From positions 417,768,031-417,832,030 of the forward strand of contig NC_066583.1 in the NCBI RefSeq assembly GCF_024323335.1: a stretch of DNA of 64,000 nucleotides. The letters are read 5' to 3'. The notes beneath the pieces are model-generated. The model was given only the letters and a program-made list of their open reading frames with translations, made no database searches and was not told the origin of the DNA. This document shows positions 32,823 through 42,436 of this stretch, piece by piece. Source of the DNA: Lathyrus oleraceus. Taxonomy: Eukaryota > Streptophyta > Magnoliopsida > Fabales > Fabaceae. The translations under genes were made by a program, and so were the position numbers. Numbering within the stretch: position 1 is the stretch's first letter; every line of letters begins with the position of its first letter.

Positions 32823-33854
32823 GAGGGATTAAAGCGAAGACTACAGTCTGAGTTATCTGTACTTCATCGCGCTTCATTATCTGCCATCTCGAAAGATGTG
32901 ATCGGTCCAGTCAGTCTTCTCAGAATGCAAGGAAAAATGAAAAAAAAAATTGATGATCTATGAGTTATAACAGAGTTGGGAAACAGTGGATGCCGTGTTC
33001 ACATTGCCATTAGGATAGTTTATTTTCCTTTTTTGTGCAATTACCTCTTCCTAGGAATTGCTTCCCAATGTATTTGCCTTTTCAGGCACATTTTCAATCA
33101 ATAAAAGTCGTTATTCAGATAAATAGCTCTTTGTTTTTATTTTTACTGTTTTGTTTGCAAAAACGTCCGAATTTTTGATAAACATTGCATATAAAAACAT
33201 GAAGGCTGAGCAATCACTTGCATAAAGATAAAACATTTGAAAATCATTTTGAATGTTGAGGACACTTGAGCGTATCTTGTCCATGTATCCCCTGGGGGCA
33301 TTGGTTGTTCTGTTTTGCAGGTCGTCATTTGTGAGCGTTCCCCAGCAGTTATTTCCCAGAGCAGAGTTTATCCTACTTGTGGATTGGTTGGGCTCTCCCT
33401 AGTGAAGTCGCCTGTTTGTCCCTAGCGAGTCACTTTATTAATCCCCGGCGAGTTGCTTTGTTGTCCCCCAGTGGATTTGTATTGATGGTGTCTCGGCGCA
33501 GTCGTCCTGCGTGTTCCCCGGCGGGTTGTTCATCCTTTGCATTTTGCATATAGTGATCATTGCATCATCAAACTGCGTAGCATTCCCATTCCATATGGAG
33601 CATTACGCCATAGAAAAATTCAAACATATGCATTCATGTGTTAACCTATCAGACTGAATCCCCAGCAGAGGCGGATCATTTTGTTCAACATCGGTACAGC
33701 ACGTTTGCTACAGTTGCTCCTGACAACATTCAGGATTGATATCCCCACAGAGGTTTATTTCCTCACCCGTCCGCGAATGGAAAGCTTGCTTCTCCCCAGT
33801 AAGATCCTCAGCAAGTGGTCAGCCTTGCCTTGACGTACTTAAGATGTCATTCTT
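32823..33854 (+). other. 3' UTR of E2 with primer-site-complement motifs
   Basis: No gene. From 33330 to 33680 there are many variants of the complement of the element's primer site: TCCCCAGCAG (33339-33348), TCCCTAGTGAAGTCGCC (33396-33412), TCCCTAGCGAGTCAC (33419-33433), TCCCCGGCGAGTTGC (33442-33456) and the exact 12-mer TCCCCAGCAGAG (33659-33670). The segment 33540-33680 aligns with 40035-40190 of E1. Confidence 0.65.
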
Positions 33855-35025
33855 GTGATACCGGTAGGTGTCATTTCAGCACCCGCGTGTGTTCTTTGTT
33901 TGGTGTCGGTAAACACCATTGTTTCGGTGTCGGTAAACATCGAGTCCCACCCCAGTCATCGGTAAATGTCTGGTCATTTTTTGGATGTCGGTAAACATCA
34001 TCTTTCGATGTCGGTAAACATCGAGTCCCACCCCAGTCATCGGTAAATGTCTGGTCATTTTTTGGATGTCGGTAAACATCATCTTTCGATGTCGGTAAAC
34101 ATCGAGTCCCACCCCAGTCATCGGTAAATGTCTGGTCATTTTTCGGATGTCGGTAAACATCATCTTTCGATGTCGGTAAACATCGAGTCTCATTCCAGTC
34201 ATCGGTAAATGTCTGGTCACCTTTGTTTGATGTCGGTAAACATCATCTTTCGATGTCGGTCAACGTCGAGTTTTTCCAGTCATCGGTAAATGCCTGATAA
34301 TCCCCAGCTATAGATCCCCAGTAGAGTCGTCGGTAAACGTCCTGTCTGGTTTCTGGTGGCAGTTTTGTTTTTCCTTCCCCAGTGAAGTGTTCACCTCTCC
34401 GTTGGTGTCGATAAACGTCGAGCCTCTCCCGTTCGTCCGTTGACGTCTGGTCGAGTATTTCCCCAGTCATCGGTAAATGTCTGGTCGTTTTTTTGGATGT
34501 CGGTAAACATCATCTTTCGATGTCGGTAAACATCGAGTCTCATCTCAGTCATCGGTAAATGTCTGGTCGTGCGTTATTTTCTTGTTGATAAAACCAAGAT
34601 CCCCAAGAGTCGTCAGTAAACGTCTTGTCTGATTCCATTACAAATATATCTTTTCCCCCCAAGTAGACACCATCGGTAAATGGTCCCGTTTGCTTCGATA
34701 TCGGTAAATATCGAGTTCCCAGTTTTATCCGCCATCGGTAAATGGCCCTGTTTTCTTCGATATCGGTAAATATCGAGTTCCATGTAGAGCAGCCATCGGT
34801 AAATGGTTTTGTTGAAGTTGATATCGGTAAATGTCAAGTTTCTTTGAAAGCCACCATCGGTAAATGGTCTTGCTTCCTTTTAATATCAAGATGTTTCCCA
34901 GCAGCCATCGGTAAATGGTCTCGCTGAAATTGATATCGGTAAATATCAAGTTTCCAGTATCTAGCCATCGGTAAATGGTTTTGCTTGCCTGAAGTTGTCG
35001 TGCAGCCGTCATTAGTAAATGACTT
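33855..35025 (+). repeat. Hairpin array with CGGTAA loops in the E2 3' UTR
   Basis: About 30-33 short inverted repeats sharing a loop CGGTAA. The left half has units of 81 bp (for example gatgt at 33984, 34065 and 34146) with stems such as TGGTGT/ACACCA (33901-33918), TCGATGT/ACATCGA (34005-34024) and CCAGTCAT/ATGTCTGG (33952-33973, one T-T mismatch). The right half alternates nCCAT/ATGGn (ACCAT 34669, GCCAT 34731) with TyGATAT/ATATCrA (34695-34714, 34930-34949). Stem changes are compensatory. The unit length is a multiple of 3, which explains the spurious ORFs on the other strand. Confidence 0.85.
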
Positions 35026-35146
35026 GGTTTTTCTTGTATCATATCCAGCAGAGTGCAAATTTCTACGGTTCTTTGGTATTCAATCCCTGTGTACCCTGAA
35101 AGTCTGACAGCCGTTGCTCTCATCCGTTCGGGTTCCCAGTTGATTG

Positions 35147-35158
35147 AATAGGGGCAGC
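35147..35158 (+). other. Polypurine tract region of E2
   Basis: aataggggcagc directly before the 3' LTR; E1 has the same sequence at 41433-41444. It is the expected plus-strand primer site, although the terminal cagc makes the exact purine tract short. Confidence 0.6.
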
Positions 35159-38100
35159 TGTAGCACCTGAAATTTGCACCTACCTTTTGTACATACATTC
35201 TCATATTAGGTCATTAACATAACATAGTCCATAGCATAGCATTGCATTGTCCTTTGCCCAAGTGCAAGTCCTTTGCCCAAGTGCAAGTCCTCTGACAAAT
35301 TAGGTCAAACCAGTCAATCAAGCAAGCAAGTGCAATTTCCATTGAGACAAGGACCTAGGGTTGGTCCAACATGTTCACATGACCTAGGGGTCCTTTTGAA
35401 GTGATTTGGTCAAGGATTGGGTGCTCAGAAGTCATCAGTCATTGTTCAGTCCATCAGAAGCCCTAGAAAGTCAACTATGGTCAACTATGGTCAACTGTGC
35501 TTGATTTTATGGATTTGAAGGTGGGAGATGGTTTGAAAGGGTTCATTCATGTCCATACAAGTCTCATTTGTCATTTCAAAGATCAAGATTGGAGAAAATA
35601 AAGTCAGACAAGAAGTTTCCTAAAATGGTAAGTTGACCTGTAATTGGGAATTGCCAAAAATAGAAAGTTTTTCTCCTCAAATTTACATCATCATACAAGC
35701 TTCAAATTAAATTTTGTCCAACATGAAAGTTGAAGATCTTGCTCTCACCTTTCCAAAAAGTCCAAGAACACTCATTTATCATTTATGGTTGGAAAGTTAT
35801 GATCAAATCATTCTCAAAAGTTTTTGAACTTCAAAGTGGCATATCTTCCAAACCATTTGGCCAAATTGAGTGAGGTTTTTTGCTACAAGTCACATTTGAT
35901 ATGCTCTATCCAAATCCTTCATCACAATTTACCAAAAATCATCCAAGCAAAATGGCCTTTTTCAAGTGGCATGAATTAAAAAGAGAGAGGTGAAAAAATG
36001 AGCTTTCAAATTAAACATTTCCAATGCTTTTTACCATTTGCAATTGTTCAGAAATCATATTTGGGGTATGCCTAAGCCCATTTTCGTGCATTAACATGCA
36101 CCCCATGCATTTTTGGTTGGTTTTTAGCAAATTGGCAAAATACTTCATTTAAGCTAAAACCAATTACCATTACACTAACCACACTTAAGCATTACTAATC
36201 AGAGTATATAGTGCACATTTTCAGTCTGAAAACCCTAGCCACAACACACAAACCAGATCAAAATTCATTTTCTCTCAAGAACACTATATTCTTCACTTGG
36301 TTTTTTTTTCTGAAAATCTTCAAAGAACCCTTGCTATTGTCCATCGTGCCATCATTCACCAACATTTGTGAAGCCATTGCCATCAAATCACGACTGTAAG
36401 GCCAAGATCATTACTGTTCCATTAAGCTTTCTCTCATGGCAGTTCAAATTTTGAGCTAAATCAAGGCAGCTGAGCTCCAAATCCATTGTCCATTCATCAA
36501 TACCAACCTCCATGCGCATCTGTTTTAGCTTTCCACGGCCACAAAACCACAAATCATCACTGTTCTTCAAGCAAGGTAAAAATTCGAATCACATCTTTGT
36601 CCAAATCGTGCTATGCTTCTTGTAGATCTTTGTGCCATGAATGTATTGAGCTTTGAATCGAGGGAAACGGTTGAGTATTAAGGAAGAAACATGGAATTTA
36701 AGTTTGTTGGCCAAATGTGTTATTGCTTATTTCTTTGTTGTTAGTTCGAATTAATAAAAACTAAGGTTGGATTTGTGATGTGCGTGCTTAGATGGTTCGA
36801 ATGCTATACTCACTCCCAAGATCTGGGAAATTTGTTCATCACGATGATGAACATGTCACTGTAGCTCGAAACCCTAAAATGTCTTAAACAGGTCGTGTTT
36901 TGGCTGCTGAGATTTTCTGTTTTGCATGTTTGCACTATTTCATTGCCATGAAGCGTATCAGAGGACGCCACCTCACTAAGTGAAACGCAGTGTTTCACTT
37001 AGTGAGTCACAATATTACAATTATGCCATTCCCGGTTTTTTATTTTAATTAATTCAATTGCTTTTTCATTATTTATTTCATTTTGGCATGGCAACTTAGA
37101 AAAATCATAAGTTCTTCAATTTTAATCCAATCTTGGTGGGATTTTTTGTGGATTGCTTCCCTTGATCTCTAGTTTTTTATGATGATTTTTCCAGATTTTT
37201 TGCACGTGTGGATTTTAAAATGTGCTAGGGTTTGTTCATGTTGTCCATTTTGTGTATGCCTTGCCAAATTGCTTGTGAAATGATGATACATTATCCAATG
37301 ATTCTCAAATTTTTTGTGCTTAAACTAGACATGTTCATGGTGATTATGGTGTAGAGTTTGTAATTTTATCATTGCTGGTTGTGGAGATATGATTTTTTGA
37401 ATAGGGGTGTGACAATTTGTGTCACACCATGCATGTCCAACTTCATGATTTTAATTACCATGCTTAATGAACTCAAAATGGTCTGGATTTTTGCATGAAG
37501 ACACTTGTGCATGTTGAGAATGTGTATGAATTTTTCTGGAATTGTTGAATGCATTTCCTATTTTATTGACAATTTCTCCCCTATTTGACATAATTGTTGA
37601 CTTTTGTGACACATGATGCCATATGATTTGTGAAATTCTAATGCTTAATTGGATGGACTTGAAATTTGACATGTGGATTGTAGACATCTTAAAGTTTATC
37701 ATGGTTTTAGTCCCATTCATTTATCATGTGTTGTTTCTGTTTTATGATTAATTGAAGTTGGTGTATGTTTTGATGCTTTGTATGAGTATGCTTGAACTTG
37801 CTTTGAATTTCTGATTTTCATTGACCTACTTCCTTTGATCCAAATGAGCTGAAATTTGGTATGCCTATCATGTTGTGGATGATATTTAATCATGATTTAT
37901 TTGAGGATTTATTGAAATGTTTGTAATTGAAGTTGAGTTGAGACATTCTGTTGACTTCTTTGAGGTTCTATATGCCATGCTTTGACCTAATTTGCTTGTG
38001 AAATGATAATGATGAATGATGTGAATGTGAAACCACTTGGGTTTGTTTCTTGATTGATTTATCTTGACTTTGGACACTTGTCACTTGCTGTTTTAAATTT

Positions 38101-39917
38101 GTTATCTCCTTTTGACCCTAGGCTGGTCCTAGTGGTCTTGTTACTCATGTTTAAGCTTGGTTTTTCAGGTTAAGCAACAAAGGCTTCAAAGAGATCAATA
38201 CAAGTTGAATGAATTTGATTGTTTATCATGAACTAACTTGTTTGTTTTGTAGGTTGCTTAGCTCACTTGTTATGAGCTTGTGCTTTGCACATATGCTTGA
38301 CTGTATTGTCTGTTGGCTTATGCTGTTTGTTTTAACTGTGTCTGGTATACTAATTGTGCTTGACTGATTTCAGGTACTTTAGTTGCTATTAGTTCTTTGA
38401 GAACTTTGCTTTGCTTTGCTTGATAGCAATTTGCATTGAGGTATAACTTCCTTACTTCATGTAGTCTGGAAGACCTGGCCTGTTACTTGGCCAGGCACCT
38501 GTCTGAAGTCCTCCTTAAGAGGCAATGTTTGTGACTGTTTACTTTTGTCCTTGCACATATTCAAAGACCTCCTAAGTGAAGAGGCATTGGCAGATACAAG
38601 GGATGTGCAATCCATCCCCTGCTATTCTGTGTGTCATCTGCTTTGCTCACACCACTGTGTTGATGCATTGCAGATACTAACCCAAGATCTTGTACAGTTG
38701 TACAGTTGAGTCAGTGTCAAATGTGTAGAAGGGTTCCCACTTTCTGAACCCACACATTCTTGTCTTAAGCTCTCCCAGGCCAGGGATAAGAGCTGTGAAG
38801 TCTCATCTTCACTCACCTTTCATCAGCTTCACCCTAACTCTCAATGTTAGGGTTAAGAGCTAACACTACCCAGTTACAGTGGTTTGTTTGTTGAGGTTGA
38901 TATGACCCCTCGACTAAAACCTAACCTTGATTGAGCCCATTGATTGCATATAGTGCATGTTATTTGTGCTTGTGTGTTTGCTTTAGCTTGCTTCCTGTGC
39001 AAGATAGGTTTTGTTTGGCTTGCTTCTTGTGCAAGTCATGTTTAGGATAGGCTTGCTTCCTGTGCAAGTTAGCTAGAAACCATAACTTAGGGATGAATTT
39101 GCATGATAACATCTAGGCTCGAGTCGTAGTCTCCCTAGTTGTGTCTCCCTCTGTTATCTGGTTAAGCTAGTCCTGTATCCCTGCGTAGGGGAACTACGTC
39201 GCCCTGATCCTCATACCAGATGAGGTACGTAGGCAGGAGATGAGTTGATCTCTCTGGGCGCCCTTTTTCTTTTTCAACCTTTGTGTTTCAACCCCCTTGT
39301 GTGTGTTTTGGTTCGGATGCTGATATAAGTCCAGTGATTGGCATTCGGGCTCCACGTTTGCCTTTTTGTGTGTGTTTTGGTTCGGATGTTGATGTAAGTC
39401 CAGTGATTGGCATTCGGGCTCCACGTTTGCCTTTGCCTGTGTTTGTTTGTGTGTGTGTCAGCCGAGCTACGAATGCTCTGATTCTTCTTCGTCCAAGAAG
39501 ATACGTATGCATAGGATGCGATATCCTAGCGAGCATGTGTCGTTTCCCCAGTCCGAACTACTTAGACTTTGACGTCTATGCTAGATAGACTAAGTAGGCC
39601 CAGGATGCGATATCCTGCCGAGTCAGTCTTGTTTGTTTCCTTGTGTCTCTTTCAGCCTGTGTAGATGTTTGTGAGCAATGTTTTAGCAACCTATTTCCCT
39701 TCCTTTTGTGCGTGGATCCCGTCGAGTACGACGGATGCGTAGGGGTGCTAATACCTTCCCTTCGCATAACCGACTCCCGATCCCATTCTCTTTGGTCGCG
39801 AGACAATGCTTTTTCCAGGTTTACTCTGAGCGTTTCCTTTCCCTCTTTTGGGATAAATAACGCACGGTGGCGGCTCTGTTGTTCTTGTTTCCCGCCGGTT
39901 TTTCGCGTAATGCGACA
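35159..39917 (+). repeat. 3' LTR of E2
   Basis: 4759-bp copy of the 5' LTR (9027-13769). Differences noticed include a 20-bp tandem duplication (cctttgcccaagtgcaagt, about 35262-35290), a C/G change near the start and scattered single-base changes, roughly under 1% by eye. It ends GCGACA followed by gttcc. Confidence 0.93.
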
Positions 39918-40364
39918 GTTCCCAGAGTGTCAGATCAGCAAAGCACTCCCAGCAGTGCGTCTCCCCACAGAGTTGGAGGATCAAATCAGAGTTGTTCGCT
40001 CGGAAGCGATCGTGTGCTTTCCCAGCAGGAGTTCTCCTCCATTTGCATTTTGCATGTAGTAATCATCATTTGCATCTTCAAATTGCGTAGCATTTCCATT
40101 TAATATGGAGCATTACGCCATAAAAACTCAAACATATGCATGCATATGTTACACCAGATTGGATCGAATCCCCAGCAGAGGCGGATCATATTTCAACATC
40201 TGTATGAAACATTTGCAACAGTTGTTCCTGACAGCATTCAGGACTAATAATCCCCAGAGAGGTTTATCTCCTCACTTGTCCGTGAAAGGAAAGTTTGATT
40301 GACTCCCCCAGCGTAGTCCCTGGCAGGTGTCTGCCCTGTCTTGACAAATGAAGATGTCATCATT
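39918..40364 (+). other. 3' UTR of E1 after the E2 insertion
   Basis: No gene. It contains cccagcag motifs and the exact 12-base primer-site complement TCCCCAGCAGAG (40169-40180), aligned with 33659-33670 of E2, in a segment that also keeps the atatggagcattacgcca block (about 40104). Confidence 0.6.
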
Positions 40365-41325
40365 GTGATACCGGTAAGTGTCGCATCAACACCCGTGTGT
40401 GTTCTTTTTTCGGTATCGGTAAACATCATCTTTCGATGTCGGTAAACATCGAGTCTCATCCCAGTCATCGGTAAATGTCTGGTCTTGTTTCATTTCTAAA
40501 CATCATCTTTCGATGTCGGTAAACATCGAGTCTCATCCCAGTCATCGGTAAATGTCTGGTCTTGTTTCATTTCTAAACATCATCTTTCGATGTCGGTAAA
40601 CATCGAGTCTCATCCCAGTCATCGGTAAATGTCTGGTTGTATATATTTTTTCCAGTCATCGGTAAATGTCTGGTCATCCCTTTTTTGGTGTCGGTAAACA
40701 TCATCTTTCGATGTCGGTAAACATTGAGTTTTTCCCAGTCATCGGTAAATGCCGGGTTGTGAAGTATTTCTCTATCAAATCCCCAGTAGAGTCGTTGGTA
40801 AGCGTTTTGTCTGTTTCCAGTTGAAAATATCTTTTTCCTCCCCAGTTGGAGTTTGCCATCGGTAAATGGTACCGTTTTCCTTAATATCAGTTGCATATCA
40901 AGTCGACTATTCCCAAGCCGCCATCGGTAAATGGCCTCGCTTTCTTCGATATCGGTAAATATCGAATGCCCAGTTCAGCCGCCATCGGTAAATGGCCTAG
41001 CTTTATGTGACATTTGTTTTCCAGCCGCCATCGGTAAATGGTCTTGCTGACTTCGATATCGGTAAATATCAAAGGTTGTTTTGAAGCCACCATCGGTAAA
41101 TGGTCTTGCTTCCTTTTAGTATCAGATCCCAGTTGAAGCCACCATCGGTAAATGGTCCCGCTTCCTTTGGATGTTGTTTCCCAGCCGCCATCGGTAAATG
41201 GCCTCGCTGACGTTGATATCGGTAAATATCAAGTTTCTAATAAAGCCGCCATCGGTAAATGACCTGACTTTCCAAAGGTTTTATTGAGCATCCGCCATCG
41301 GTAAATGGCCTTGCTTTTATTTACT
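40365..41325 (+). repeat. Hairpin array with CGGTAA loops in the E1 3' UTR
   Basis: About 25 hairpins of the same type as in E2. The left part has a 77-bp unit in about three copies (gatgt at 40435, 40512, 40589); the right part alternates nCCAT/ATGGn and TyGATAT/ATATCrA stems. Examples: GATAC/GTGTC (40367-40382) and TTCGATAT/ATATCGAA (40945-40966). Copy number and unit length differ from E2, but loop and stem logic are the same. A primer-site-complement variant lies inside it (TCCCCAGTAGAGTCG, 40780-40794). Confidence 0.85.
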
Positions 41326-41432
41326 TTATCCCCCACAGATTGCAAATTTTCCGGTTCTTTGGTATTCAATCCCTGTGTACCTTGAAGGTCTGACAGCCGT
41401 TGCTCTCATCCGTTCAGGTTCCCAGTTAATTG

Positions 41433-41444
41433 AATAGGGGCAGC
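41433..41444 (+). other. Polypurine tract region of E1
   Basis: aataggggcagc before the 3' LTR, identical to the E2 site at 35147-35158. Confidence 0.6.
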
Positions 41445-42429
41445 TGTAGCACCTCAAATTTGCACCTCCCATTTGTACATACATTTCATTTTTAGGTCAT
41501 TAGCATTGCATAGCATGTTGCATTTCATTAGTCAAAACTGGTCAGGAGATTCAACTGTGCAAGAGAGCAAGAGCATTTTCCATGAGATGAAAGCCCTATG
41601 GTGGTTCCAATGAGCTTACATGACCCAAGGATCATTTTGAAGCAACTTGGCCAAGTGTTGAAGGTTCAAAGTCCACAAGTGCATGACCAAGTCATCTGAG
41701 GCCCATAAAAGTCAACTGCAAGTCAACTGAGGGCTAGGAGATGGAGAAATGGATTGAGACACTTCATTCATGTCCCAAAAGAGGGTTATTCAACATGTCA
41801 AACATCTACCTTGAAGATTTTGAAGCCAAATCAAAAGTTTCCAAAAATGGAAAATGACCTGTAATTTGAAAGTTTCCGAAAATAGCAAGTTTTTGGACCA
41901 ACTTCAACTCAACTTTCCAACATCAAAGAAGCTTCAAATGAAATTTTGTCCAACATGAAAGTTGAAGATCTTTCTCTCCCATTTCCAAAAAGTTCAAGAT
42001 CATGGATTTATGGTGAATGGTTAAGGAGTTATGATCAAATCATTGCAAAGTGTGCTTAAAAATTCAAATGGCCATATCTTTTGAACCAAGGCTCCAATTT
42101 TGGTGGTTCTTTTTGCATTTTTGTTCCTCATGACATGCACTTTCCAAATATCGCATTACATGGCATGAAATTCCTTTGCATGATCATATGCTCATTCATG
42201 AAGTTTTTTGAAGGAAAATTAATAAAATCAATTTGGGTGATCATATGCATGAAATACCAATTCCAAAGTGTGCATGGGCCTTTTTTAAGTGGATTTGGGT
42301 CAGCATAATGCACTGTTCACGCATGCATTTCATGCATGAGGGGAAAACACAATTTGTGCACACACCTTGTAACTTGCTAATCCCATTTAGTTTTGGCTTA
42401 AGCTTGCTTTCAGGATGATTAACCAAGCA

Positions 42430-42436
42430 TATATAA
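42430..42436 (+). promoter_or_regulatory. Putative TATA box of the E1 LTR
   Basis: TATATAA about 985 bp into the LTR, at the position equivalent to 10054 in the E2 LTR. Prediction only. Confidence 0.4.

Larger units (their letters stand above)
9027..39917 (+). mobile_element. Complete Ogre-type LTR retrotransposon E2
   Basis: A 30.9-kb element (about 22 kb without the nested CACTA insertion), bounded by TG...CA LTRs of 4743 and 4759 bp and flanked by the 5-bp duplication gttcc (9022-9026, 39918-39922). Order: 5' LTR, primer site, leader, ORF1, [CACTA transposon], gag-pro, intron, pol, structured 3' UTR, polypurine tract, 3' LTR. The two LTRs differ only sporadically by eye (a 20-bp tandem duplication and scattered single-base changes), suggesting a recent insertion. 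It lies in the 3' UTR of E1 in the same orientation. Confidence 0.93.

Noticed and set aside
33339..33670. tRNA genes or tRNA fragments from the TCCCCAGCAGAG motifs
   Set aside because: Only the 3' acceptor-like 10-17 nt are present; no cloverleaf or internal promoter boxes surround them.
33855..35025. CRISPR-like look (short repeats with variable spacers)
   Set aside because: The repeats are inverted hairpins with variable stems and a constant loop inside a plant retrotransposon UTR; there are no cas genes and the host is a plant.
33876..35204. Long minus-strand reading frames with repeated VYRH and IYRW motifs
   Set aside because: They arise because hairpin units of 81 bp are a multiple of three. 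The frames are broken between units, differ in E1 (77-bp unit), and lack any domain.
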